NCBI GenBank assembly: GCA_016222805.1
Contig: JACRQG010000018.1
Coordinates: 124,001 to 188,000 of the forward strand
DNA from: Verrucomicrobiota bacterium
GTDB lineage: Bacteria; Verrucomicrobiota; Verrucomicrobiia; Opitutales; Opitutaceae
DNA length: 64,000 nt
Direction of reading: 5' to 3'
In this document: positions 8,250-16,745 of the stretch, piece by piece
Layout of the letters: every line of letters starts with the position of its first letter
How positions within the stretch are numbered: the first letter of the stretch is position 1
Position numbers and translations under genes: made by a program
Notes under the pieces: generated by a model
The model's input: the letters and a program-made list of their open reading frames with translations, nothing else
The model's database searches: none
Told to the model about the DNA's origin: nothing

Positions 8250-11200
8250 TCAATGCTCCGTACCTGTGCGTCGCCGCCAGGCGCGGTGTTCCGCCCAGGC
8301 CTGCTCGTACTCGCGGCGACAACCGGCGTCCTCCAGCCACTGCGTGAAGCGAAGATCGTCGCGCACCCCATCGTAGCCGGGAAAGAAGAAATACAGCGCG
8401 GAGTCGGCCCGCCATTCGCCGGGGCGCTCGCGAGCGAAGCGGAACGCCTCCTCGGTCCGGCCGAGGGCCAACGCCAGTCGCACCGCATCACTCAAACGCA
8501 GGTCGGCCGGCTTCGCCAGCCGCGCCTCCGCCTCCTGGATCAGCTCGCCCCGTTCGCCGGCGAGCAGGCGGGCAACGAGGATCCGCAGGTCCCCTGACAG
8601 CGACCGCTTCCGTCCGGCCTCGGCGCGCAACACCTGCCGCGCCTCCTCGAACCGTGACAAACCGATGAGGGCGTGGGCCCGCGCGCCCAAGGTCTGGCCA
8701 TAGTCGGGCGCAATCGCCAGCACCCGGTCCGCCACAGTCAGCACCTCCGGCCAGCGGCGGGCCATGTTCAGGTACAGGGCGTAGTTGCTGGTCACGATGG
8801 GGGAAAACGGATCCAGTTGCGTCGCGAGCTTCATCTCCGCCAGGCCCTCTTCGAGCCGGCCCCGGTTGCAGAGCAAGCGGCCATACCACTGCCGCGCGTA
8901 CGCGTAGTTCGGATTTGCCTGAATCGCCCGCTGAAAGGCCGCCGCCGATTCCACGTAGCGCCGCTCGGCCAGCAGCAGGCGGGCTTGGGTTGCCTGGACC
9001 TCACCGAGCTCCGCGCCCAGAACGAGAGCCCGTTCCACCTCCCGCCGCGCCCGCGCCCCGAGTTCCGCCGCGTCCGGGCTGAAGTTCCGGTAGCGGCCGT
9101 CGAACAACAGCACCCAGGTGTCCGCAAACGCCGCCTGCGCCCGGGCGAAGTCAGGCGCCAGGGCGAGCGCCCGGCCAAACCGGGCCTGCGCCCGCAGCAC
9201 CTCCTCGTCTTCACCCGCGATCCCGCTTCGCCGGCTCCAGGCCTGCAGCCCTTCCAGGTACAGGCGGTACGCCTCCGGGTTCACCGCCGCGACCGCCCCC
9301 GCCGGCGCGGCGCCAAGCTTGAGCGACAGCTGTTGCGCGATCAGCCCGGCCAGTTCCTCCTGCAGCGCGAGGCTGTCCCGGACTTCGCGGTTCAGGTTGC
9401 CCGAGGACCACACCTGCAAGCCATCCGTACCCCTAAGCAGCCGCGCCGTCACCCGCACAGACTGCCCGGACGGGCGCACCGTCCCCTCGACCACGTACGC
9501 GACCCCCAGCTTGCGCGCGATTTCCGGCACCGGCAGGGACTGGCCTTTCACGGAAAACGCCGAGGTGCTGCCGAGCACGAACAACCCCGGCACGCGGCCC
9601 AGGGCATTGCTCAATTCCTCGCTCAAGCCGTCGGAAAAATACTCCTGGTTGCGGTCATCGCTCAGGTTCTTGAAGGCGAGCACCGCGATGGATTTTTCCG
9701 GTGCGGGCCGCTCCGCCGGAGCGGGGTCAGTCGTCAGCTTCTTGGCCGCCCTCTGCGGCGGAGCTGGCGCCGCCGCGAGGAGTTGCTGGAAGGCCGGGGT
9801 CGCGCGCACCGAGTCATAGGCGGGATTCAGCTCCAACGCCGCTCGTGGCGCGGGAAATTTCCGCCCCACCATGTCGACCATCGGATCGCTGTTGAGCCCC
9901 GATGACACTGCTTCGGTGTGGCCCAAGGCGAGGCGCAGGAGCGCCGAAGCGTGCGCACAGGACCAGTACTCATTCCGCAGGGCACCACCCTGTTCAAGAC
10001 TGCGCAGCAGTGCCTCCGCCTCGGCCTTCTCGCCAAGTTTGGCCATCGCCAGGGCCTGCAAGGCCAGCATTCGCTTGAGGGAGGGCTGCTCCGCCACGAC
10101 ACGCGCGGCGACGCGCTTGGCGTTCGCCCATTCGTCACGCGCCGCCTGCGGACGGTTCGCCATCTCGTGGGCCAGGGCCAGCAGCACCGCCTTCGGTCCC
10201 ATGTAATAGGTGTCGAAAAACGAGTCGCGGGCGATCGGGCTGAGCACGGCAATCGCCTTGTCGGGCTCGCGCCGCCAGAGCCAAACCTGGCTCGCCACAA
10301 ACGCACCGCGATCCTCGAGGCGCATCCACACCGGCCATTTTTCGACCACCGCCGCCGCCTCGTCCAGGTCGCCCCTCCAGAAAAGGTCGAGCAACGCCCG
10401 CAAAACCAAAGAACGCCCGGTCACCCGCACCGCGTCCGCCTGGGCGATGGCCGAGTCGATTTCCGCGTAGCGGCCCCACCACTGCAACTGGGCCGCCCCC
10501 ATCATCAAACCCACCGGATCACCGCCCGGCAGGGCATGCGACCGGTACGCGGCCGCCATCGCCCGGTCGATGTCGCCGGCATACGACCAAGCCATGCTCA
10601 ACACGCGGTACGCCTTGCGGTTTTCCGGATCGCGGGCGAGGACTGACTCCATGAGCCGCGTCGCCTCCTCCGCGCTATCCTTGCCCGCCCACTGGAGATA
10701 ACCGCCGTAGGCGATTTGCGATTCGATCGCTTCCGGCGCCAGCTTGTAGGCACGTTCACTCTGTTGGCGCAACAGTTCGTGACGCACGCTCGTGCGCTCG
10801 TAGCCAAAGATGATCATCTGGCGGGAAAGATCGGCCTGTGCGGCCCAGACCTCGGCGTCGGTATTGTCGATGAGCTGCGCTTTTTTCAGGATATCCTCCG
10901 CCAGGAAGATGTCCTCGCGATTCACATAGTCCCCCGAGTCGAACAAAGCCCGCGCCTGGCGAACCAGCTTTCGCGCTTCCGTGAGCGGCGCAGATTTTTC
11001 AGTGGCCGTTGGACGCGCCCCCGCACCCGCCTCCGGCTTCGAACGGAAACTCAGAAATGCAGCGACCACCACGACCGCGGCGAGCCCGAGCGCCGCTGGC
11101 ACGAGCCATGGACGCGCGGATTTGGTTGTCGCCGGCCTCGCCGAAGCCGGCGCGGCTTTCCCGACGCGGCCGGGATCGGCGACCCCGGCGACATCGCCGC

Positions 11201-11654
11201 CGAGCAACTGCTTCACCCGCCGGCAAAACGCGCCCAGTGCCGCCTCGTCGGGCGCCAGCGCGCCGGAGCCCAACGGACGCAGGTGGGTCCACTGCACCTG
11301 CTTGAATTCCGGGGGCACGCGCGCGGCGGCGTCGGTCGTCGCGTCGATGACCACGGGCAGGAGAAAGGCCTTGTCGTGCGCCATCAGGTGGGTGCGGTCG
11401 GCGGCGAGTTTCCATTCGAGGCGAAAATATCCTTCGTCGCGCGCCTGCGTGCTTGCCGAGACGATCGGCACGAACAGCGCGCACTCGGCGATCTGCTTCC
11501 GGATCTTCGCATCCCACGCGTCGCCGCCGACGAGCTCGTTGCGATCAAACCACACCTCCACCGCCGCCGCCCGCAGCGCCTCGGCGATGCGCTCGACCGC
11601 CGCCGCGTCCTGCGACGCGTAGGAAAGAAACACCGCCTTGCTTCCTTCACTCAT
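8250..11654 (-). CDS. TIR - TM - TPR - TolB-like - TPR protein (long paralogue)
   Basis: 1134-residue multidomain protein. A TIR domain (about 1-125) has the candidate catalytic Glu80 in YFRLEW. A membrane helix follows at about 183-203, then TPR-like repeats (about 220-630). Next comes a COG5616/TolB-like domain (about 653-780; KSIAVLAFKNLSDDRNQEYF, GVAYVVEGTVRPSGQ), and a second TPR array runs to the C-terminus. TolB-like domains with TPRs also occur fused to adenylate cyclases and CadC-type regulators (family knowledge). The first ~635 residues match the neighbour at 6177-8090, so the pair arose by tandem duplication with gain or loss of the C-terminal half. Its ATG overlaps the stop of a 35-codon ORF (ATGA), suggesting translational coupling. 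Function is unknown; a sensor or signalling role is inferred. Confidence 0.85.
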   Translation of the reverse strand: MSEGSKAVFLSYASQDAAAVERIAEALRAAAVEVWFDRNELVGGDAWDAKIRKQIAECALFVPIVSASTQARDEGYFRLEWKLAADRTHLMAHDKAFLLPVVIDATTDAAARVPPEFKQVQWTHLRPLGSGALAPDEAALGAFCRRVKQLLGGDVAGVADPGRVGKAAPASARPATTKSARPWLVPAALGLAAVVVVAAFLSFRSKPEAGAGARPTATEKSAPLTEARKLVRQARALFDSGDYVNREDIFLAEDILKKAQLIDNTDAEVWAAQADLSRQMIIFGYERTSVRHELLRQQSERAYKLAPEAIESQIAYGGYLQWAGKDSAEEATRLMESVLARDPENRKAYRVLSMAWSYAGDIDRAMAAAYRSHALPGGDPVGLMMGAAQLQWWGRYAEIDSAIAQADAVRVTGRSLVLRALLDLFWRGDLDEAAAVVEKWPVWMRLEDRGAFVASQVWLWRREPDKAIAVLSPIARDSFFDTYYMGPKAVLLALAHEMANRPQAARDEWANAKRVAARVVAEQPSLKRMLALQALAMAKLGEKAEAEALLRSLEQGGALRNEYWSCAHASALLRLALGHTEAVSSGLNSDPMVDMVGRKFPAPRAALELNPAYDSVRATPAFQQLLAAAPAPPQRAAKKLTTDPAPAERPAPEKSIAVLAFKNLSDDRNQEYFSDGLSEELSNALGRVPGLFVLGSTSAFSVKGQSLPVPEIARKLGVAYVVEGTVRPSGQSVRVTARLLRGTDGLQVWSSGNLNREVRDSLALQEELAGLIAQQLSLKLGAAPAGAVAAVNPEAYRLYLEGLQAWSRRSGIAGEDEEVLRAQARFGRALALAPDFARAQAAFADTWVLLFDGRYRNFSPDAAELGARARREVERALVLGAELGEVQATQARLLLAERRYVESAAAFQRAIQANPNYAYARQWYGRLLCNRGRLEEGLAEMKLATQLDPFSPIVTSNYALYLNMARRWPEVLTVADRVLAIAPDYGQTLGARAHALIGLSRFEEARQVLRAEAGRKRSLSGDLRILVARLLAGERGELIQEAEARLAKPADLRLSDAVRLALALGRTEEAFRFARERPGEWRADSALYFFFPGYDGVRDDLRFTQWLEDAGCRREYEQAWAEHRAWRRRTGTEH

Positions 11655-11758
11655 CCGCCTGCACCTCCGATCACGAGCCGTCGGGCTGGCCGGGCCGGAG
11701 CCTTGGCACCGGCCGGCGCCTTGCGGATGAGGAAGACGGCCGGGCGCGATTCACTCAT
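11651..11758 (-). CDS. 35-codon ORF resembling a TIR N-terminus (fragment or leader)
   Basis: A short frame opens with ATG and encodes MSESRPAVFL followed by a basic, Ala/Pro-rich tail. Its TGA overlaps the ATG of the next gene as ATGA. The first ten residues resemble the downstream protein (MSEGSKAVFL), but the SYAS core of TIR domains is absent. It may be a remnant of a duplicated TIR gene start or a small coupling leader. Expression is unproven. Confidence 0.35.
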   Translation of the reverse strand: MSESRPAVFLIRKAPAGAKAPARPARRLVIGGAGG

Positions 11759-11797
11759 GCGTGCCTATGGCGGAACCGGACAACGCGGGTGGCAGGC

Positions 11798-14700
11798 TCA
11801 GGGGGCCACCCGGGCCAATTCCGCCTCGAGCGTTTCCCGCAGTTCCCGCACCGAGCGCAGCCGCTGCGGCTGCGGGGCCATCCCGTTCACCTCGGAAATC
11901 CCCTGCGCGAACCAACGCCGCTGCTCCGCCGGCGTGGCGGCGAGGAGGCCCTCCCCCAGCGCGATCCAAGCCGTCTGGGTCCGGCTGGCATGGTCGTCGG
12001 CCCCGGCGGCGCGCCGCTCCCGATTGGAGCGGGCGGCGGCACTCAGCAATTCGCGGGCCTCCGCCTTGTCGCCATGGCGCGCCAATGCGACGGCGGCGAT
12101 CGCGCGGTCGGTCGCCAGGTCGTCCAAGGTGCCCGGCGAGGTGTCTCCCAGGGCCGGCCGGCCACGCACCAGATCGCGGGCCGCCTGCGCCGCCTCCGCC
12201 CAGCGGCGCAGCCGCAGCAGCGCCTCGGTCTGCACGCGGGCATTGCCTTCCAGGAGGTACCGGTGGGTCTCTTTCTCGGAACCGGCCACTGGGTTCAGCG
12301 TCCGGAACTTCCCCGCCACCGATCGCGCCACGGTCAGGGCCTCGTCCGGCCGGCCGGTGCGCAGCAGCAATTCCGATCGCTGGTTTTCATTCCAAAGCGG
12401 GGTCACAAACCGGAAATAGTTCTCCGGATCGACCTGGGCGACGGCGAGGGCCCGCATGCGATTCCCCTCGGCGATCGCCGCATCCACATCGGTCACCCGG
12501 CCGAGATCGGCCTCGATCGCGTCCAGCACCTCCGTCTGAAACGCGGCGCCCCGCACCGTGCTCGGCGACCCGCCGGCCGCGATGATCTCCCGGGCGTTCT
12601 CGCGCGACAGCCGGATCGCGGACTCGAACTCCCCGATCCGCCATTGGGCCGCCGCCGCGACTCCCCGGGCCACCCGGCGGTTGTTGCGGGCCGTGTCGTT
12701 GGCCGCGTCGAAGCGGAGGAACTCCGTCCAATCCGCGGCGGTGGCAAGGGCGAGCTTCTCGGCCTCCCGGTACTGGAAGTCATCCATGGCCGCCTGGGCC
12801 TGCCGGCTGCGCAGGAGTGCACGGGACCGCAGGGCCCCGAGGTTGCCCGCCTCGGCCTCGACCGCCTCGTTGGCGATCGGCACGGCCGCCCGCAGGATCT
12901 CCACCGCGTCCGCCACCTGACCGTTCCGGCGCAGGGCTTCGCTCAGCCAGGCACACGCCTCGGCGTACTGCACGCGGGCGCGCTGCCGATGCTGGGGTTC
13001 GTCCCGCAGCTTCTCAAAGATCCCCAGAGCCTGGCGGAGCGCCTCGATCGACTCGGCATGCTGCCGCTCCCGCAGGAGGATGAAGCCGTAGTTCATGGTC
13101 GATCGGCCGTGCTCGAGGCGGATGAAGGCCGGGGCACCGGCGGCGGCCGCCGCCGGCTGCACCAGCGTCACCGCCCGTCGGCCAAGTTCCACCGACAGTC
13201 CGGCGCGGTTCTGCAGGTAGGCATTCCGGCTCTGCTGGCGCACCACCGCGGTGTGTCCGACAATGGTCTCGGGGGAACGATCCCCCTGATCCGCCAGCCG
13301 GCGGAACAACTCCTCCGCCTCCCGCAGCGGATCCTCGGCCTCGAGGGTCTTGCCCTGCTGGGACAACGACAGCCCCAGGCGGCTGAGGGCGATCGCGCGG
13401 AACCGCTCGCTTCGGGCATCGTGAAACTCGGGTGGCAGGGCCGAGAAATACGCCAGGGCCCGCCGGGCCAGTCCGCTGACGATTTCGATCTTCCCGGTGG
13501 GTTCGAGCTCCGTGTACAGGTCGTCGAGCAGGAACGAAACCAGCTTCTCGGCCTCCGCGCGGGACTGTTGCGCGCGATCGCGTTCGCGGGAGGCCCGGAT
13601 CTCCGCCGCGGCGGCCCGTCGGAGATTGACCCAGCCGAACACGGCGCTGCCCGCGGCGCCCAGCATCAGCACGCCCGCCACGGCGGCGGCCAGCCGGGCC
13701 CGGTTGAGGGAGCGTCGGGTGGCCGCCTCGCGTTCGCGTTGCGCCTCCAATTCGCGGCCGGCCTGCTCGAGCGCCTCGCGTTCGTGGCGCAACGTGCGGC
13801 TGGCCTTCACCACGCCGCAAAGCACGTCATGCGTCAGCTCCACGCGGCGCACATCCAGCCGCTCCTCGACCCGCAGCAGGCGGCGGTCGATCAGCAGCGC
13901 GAGGGTATTCTCCGCGGCGCCGGCGGCCGCGAGCCCCTTCCTCACCCGCTCTTCAGCGATGCTCTCGCGGTAGCCGGAATCGGTCAGCAGTTCATCCTCC
14001 AGGAAGGCCCGGACTCCGGCCGGCTGATCCGCCAGCGTGCGCTCGTAAAATTCCGAGAGAATCGTGTCGCGCGAACCCGCGAGCAGGGCGGTGGAGATCG
14101 TGGCCTCGCCCTGCGCCAGCCGGGTGTTGTTCAACTCGCGGCACACCAGGCTGAGGAGCGAGGGCTCGACTTCCGCCCGCTCCACTTCCGCGCCGCCGGC
14201 GACGAAACGCACAATCGCCGCCGCCACCTCGTCGTTCACCAGCGATCCGCCGGGCCCGGTGACCGCGGCGAGGGCCTGCGCCCCGGTCATGCGGGCCAGC
14301 CGCATCCGGTTCTGGGTCACCGACGGCATCCGTGCGCGCAACCCTTCCAGGTGGGCGAGGTAGTCCTCGCGCAGGGCGATCAGAATCCGGTAGTCGGATC
14401 GGCTGAAGTCGTACTTTTCCAGGCCCGCCTCATCGGCCTCCAGACGGGCCTCGAGGGCGCGCGGGGCGCGGTTCTCGACGAGGTCGGCCAGTTCCTCGAT
14501 GAACTCCGCCGCACGCTGCCGGCCATGATCGTCGCCCTGCGCCAACGTGAAGATCTCCTCGAACTGATCGAAGATCAGCAGCGGCACCAGGGTCCGCCCC
14601 TCCGCGTCCCGCAGCACGTCGTCGCGATGGTGCAGGAACTCCCACAGGGACTCTCCGGCCGTGGCAATCCCCGCCCGGGTCCAGTGGCCCGCCGCCTCGG

Positions 14701-15052
14701 TGGCGCGATAGATGGCCAGCTTGATCTGCTCGGCGGGCGGCGGAGACTCGCGACCGTAGTCGAGGCGGACGTACACCGGACAGTACCCTTCAGGCCGGAG
14801 GCGGGGCACCAGGCCGGCCCGCAGGATCGAGGTTTTGCCGAGGCCGGACTGGCCGAAGAGGATGGTGAGCAGCTTGCGCTGCACCCGTCGCCCGAGTTCG
14901 CCGACCTCGTCGTCACGGCCATGGAAGTACGCCCGGGTATCCTCGGTGAACGAGGCGAGGCCGAGCCAGGGATGCTGCGCATCGATCGCGCCGGGAGCCA
15001 GGGCGGAGGAGACCGGCGCGGTCATCGGGGGGCGGGGGGACTCGGCGGGCAT
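11798..15052 (-). CDS. STAND-class NTPase with TM helix and TPR-like C-terminus
   Basis: 1084-residue protein with an N-terminal nSTAND-type P-loop NTPase. The entry motif is YFHGRDDEVGELGRR. Walker A GQSGLGKT is at 67-74 and Walker B LLIFDQFEEIF at 158-168. A winged-helix-like region follows around 340-410 (LRVEER, VELTHDVL). Next come a charged coiled-coil-like stretch, one membrane helix (about 454-475) and a long alpha-helical TPR-like region (about 490-1084). STAND proteins act as signal-triggered oligomerising switches in immunity and regulation (family knowledge). It has no effector domain of its own; the SIR2-TIR protein encoded 8 bp upstream is the obvious partner. Start at 15052 is given; an in-frame ATG at 15025 is a credible alternative. 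Confidence 0.85.
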   Translation of the reverse strand: MPAESPRPPMTAPVSSALAPGAIDAQHPWLGLASFTEDTRAYFHGRDDEVGELGRRVQRKLLTILFGQSGLGKTSILRAGLVPRLRPEGYCPVYVRLDYGRESPPPAEQIKLAIYRATEAAGHWTRAGIATAGESLWEFLHHRDDVLRDAEGRTLVPLLIFDQFEEIFTLAQGDDHGRQRAAEFIEELADLVENRAPRALEARLEADEAGLEKYDFSRSDYRILIALREDYLAHLEGLRARMPSVTQNRMRLARMTGAQALAAVTGPGGSLVNDEVAAAIVRFVAGGAEVERAEVEPSLLSLVCRELNNTRLAQGEATISTALLAGSRDTILSEFYERTLADQPAGVRAFLEDELLTDSGYRESIAEERVRKGLAAAGAAENTLALLIDRRLLRVEERLDVRRVELTHDVLCGVVKASRTLRHEREALEQAGRELEAQREREAATRRSLNRARLAAAVAGVLMLGAAGSAVFGWVNLRRAAAAEIRASRERDRAQQSRAEAEKLVSFLLDDLYTELEPTGKIEIVSGLARRALAYFSALPPEFHDARSERFRAIALSRLGLSLSQQGKTLEAEDPLREAEELFRRLADQGDRSPETIVGHTAVVRQQSRNAYLQNRAGLSVELGRRAVTLVQPAAAAAGAPAFIRLEHGRSTMNYGFILLRERQHAESIEALRQALGIFEKLRDEPQHRQRARVQYAEACAWLSEALRRNGQVADAVEILRAAVPIANEAVEAEAGNLGALRSRALLRSRQAQAAMDDFQYREAEKLALATAADWTEFLRFDAANDTARNNRRVARGVAAAAQWRIGEFESAIRLSRENAREIIAAGGSPSTVRGAAFQTEVLDAIEADLGRVTDVDAAIAEGNRMRALAVAQVDPENYFRFVTPLWNENQRSELLLRTGRPDEALTVARSVAGKFRTLNPVAGSEKETHRYLLEGNARVQTEALLRLRRWAEAAQAARDLVRGRPALGDTSPGTLDDLATDRAIAAVALARHGDKAEARELLSAAARSNRERRAAGADDHASRTQTAWIALGEGLLAATPAEQRRWFAQGISEVNGMAPQPQRLRSVRELRETLEAELARVAP

Positions 15053-15060
15053 GGCAGGGA

Positions 15061-16482
15061 TCAGCGAACCCGCGAGCCGAACAGCTCGGCCAGCCGGCGG
15101 GCGAACTCCGGGGTGACCGTCCCGCCCGGCAACCGCGAAAAGTGCACGGCCTTGAACTTTTCCGGCACGAGCGCCTCGGCCTCGGTGGTGCCGTCGATGC
15201 AAACCGGCAGGATGAACACGGCCCCCTCGGCGATGTTGCGCGAGCGATCCACCGCATAGCTCCACTCCCGCCGGAAATAGGCTTCGAGGCGCCGCTGGGT
15301 CGTGGCGGACACCACCGGCACGAAGAAGGCGCAGCGCCCGATGTTCTGGCGGATTTTGCGATCGTAGTCGTCGCCGCTCTCCAGCCGCTCCATGTCGAAC
15401 CAGGTGGTCACCCCCGCGGCGTCGAGCCCGGCCTTCAAGCGCTGCACCGCCGGCAGGTCCTCGCGCGCATAGCTGATGAACACCGCGTTCTCCGGCATTT
15501 CGCGCTGCGGCGGCAGGAACCGCTGCGGTTCCAGCGCGGGCGCCGCCATCGCCGCGGAACCGGCGTCCCGACCCCGCCGCCGCAGCCAGCGTTCGTGGAG
15601 CTCGGCCACAAACCGTTCCGCACCGGAGTACACGCGCGTGCGCACACTCACCTGCTGCAGGAAGCTCATCAGCCGGGAGTCCTTCGCGGACTGGCTGTCG
15701 GCCACGACTTCACCCACGTCACGGGGATCCGACAGCCGGCGGCGCTTCGCCATGCGCAGGAACAGCCGGGCAAGCCAGTTGGAGAAGTTGCTTCCGATCA
15801 GCAGCAGGTGGTTGTGCTCCAGTTCGTGGAAGAGCTTCTCCGGCGTGAGGTGTTCGCTCTGCAGAGCGCAGACAAACTCCAGGGTGTCCTCGTCCGAGAT
15901 CACGTAGGTCGGCGAGGCGGAGAGGCGACCGAGCAGGTGATAGACGACCGGCCGCTGTTGCCGCTCCCGCTCGACCGTCAGGTCGGCCACGCGGTTGGGC
16001 GCATAGGCAATCACCTCCGTCGAGGCGGCCCCGGCGAACCGCTCCAGGTTGATCGCCTGTTCGAGCAGGGGATCAAACGTGGTGGTGACGAAGAGATCGA
16101 AGTCGGTGATCTGGGCGAGCTGCCGCAGGGCCGGCGGCGGGGCGAAGTTGGTCTCGCGCAGGATGGTCCGCAGGCGCGTGTACGCCTCCTCCCTGCGGCC
16201 GCGGGCGGCCAGGTACCAGCAGACCACATCGTTGAGGGTGGGCGGTGGCGGCAGCTGCCCGAGGTCCACGCCGAGGCGCGCCGCCAGGCGCTCGGCGAGC
16301 CAGTCGTAGAGCAGGCGGGAGCCTCCCTCCGTCTCGACGCGGAGCAGCTCCGGCCCGAGAATCGGGATGACGCGCTTCTCCTCGATGAAGTTGAGCAGAT
16401 CCTCCCACGCGTCGTCGTCAAACGGCGGGACATCTGCACCGGATCCGGCGAAGCCGCCGGTCGCGTCGTGGGGCGAAACCAT
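15061..16482 (-). CDS. SIR2-like - TIR fusion protein
   Basis: 473-residue protein with two NAD-linked folds. The N-terminal SIR2-like domain (about 25-300) starts RVIPILGPELL and contains FDLFVTTTFDPLLEQAI and VVYHLLGRLSASPTYVISDED. A TIR domain follows (about 333-473; AVFISYARED, TTWFDMERLESGDDYD), with Glu406 in YFRREW at the expected catalytic position. In the SIR2 part, the usual TTN(Y/F)D signature reads TTTFD and the GAG-S loop is replaced by ILGPELL. It may therefore sense rather than hydrolyse NAD (inference). It is the first gene of the minus-strand set and lies 8 bp before the STAND gene, so probably co-expressed. The ATG at 16482 is chosen because homology begins shortly after; the frame extends to 16578. 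Confidence 0.88.
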   Translation of the reverse strand: MVSPHDATGGFAGSGADVPPFDDDAWEDLLNFIEEKRVIPILGPELLRVETEGGSRLLYDWLAERLAARLGVDLGQLPPPPTLNDVVCWYLAARGRREEAYTRLRTILRETNFAPPPALRQLAQITDFDLFVTTTFDPLLEQAINLERFAGAASTEVIAYAPNRVADLTVERERQQRPVVYHLLGRLSASPTYVISDEDTLEFVCALQSEHLTPEKLFHELEHNHLLLIGSNFSNWLARLFLRMAKRRRLSDPRDVGEVVADSQSAKDSRLMSFLQQVSVRTRVYSGAERFVAELHERWLRRRGRDAGSAAMAAPALEPQRFLPPQREMPENAVFISYAREDLPAVQRLKAGLDAAGVTTWFDMERLESGDDYDRKIRQNIGRCAFFVPVVSATTQRRLEAYFRREWSYAVDRSRNIAEGAVFILPVCIDGTTEAEALVPEKFKAVHFSRLPGGTVTPEFARRLAELFGSRVR

Positions 16483-16570
16483 GTGGGTGGGTCTCGGGGT
16501 GGGTGGGAGCACGTAGGGATACGGGGTCTGTTCCGCTGCACAACCCAGAAGATCGATCGGGGTCCGGGGA

Positions 16571-16678
16571 GGGCGCATCTGTCGGTCGGCGGTTGTAGCC
16601 GGCCGCGGTGAGGCCGGCCGCCGGGGTCACCGCCCCCGGCTACACCAGACAAATGACCGCCAACCGGCAGATGCGCCC
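16571..16678. repeat. 108-bp nested palindrome in the divergent SIR2-TIR/SLOG promoter region
   Basis: Outer arms begin GGGCGCATCTG at 16571 and end CAGATGCGCCC at 16678. They pair over about 23 bases with only two mismatches, both allowing G-U pairs in RNA on one strand. The right arm carries about 11 extra bases. Inside them, TGTAGCCGG (16594-16602) matches CCGGCTACA (16636-16644) perfectly, and CGGTGA pairs with TCACCG further in. It could be a REP/MITE-type element, a structured RNA or a regulatory cruciform. Confidence 0.75.
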
Positions 16679-16745
16679 GTCCGGGGCAGGCCGGCGGCTT
16701 CGCGGTTGACAGACGCGGGAGCCTCGCGGAGAGACTCCCGCCCGC

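Noticed and set aside
11453-15259. Very long plus-strand open frame (about 1268 codons) antisense to the STAND gene
   Set aside because: Product is Arg/Gly/His-rich without domains and mirrors the GC-rich third positions of the real minus-strand gene.
16571-16678. Considered as a retron or CRISPR-type element
   Set aside because: No reverse transcriptase, no spaced direct repeats and no cas gene; only nested inverted repeats are present.
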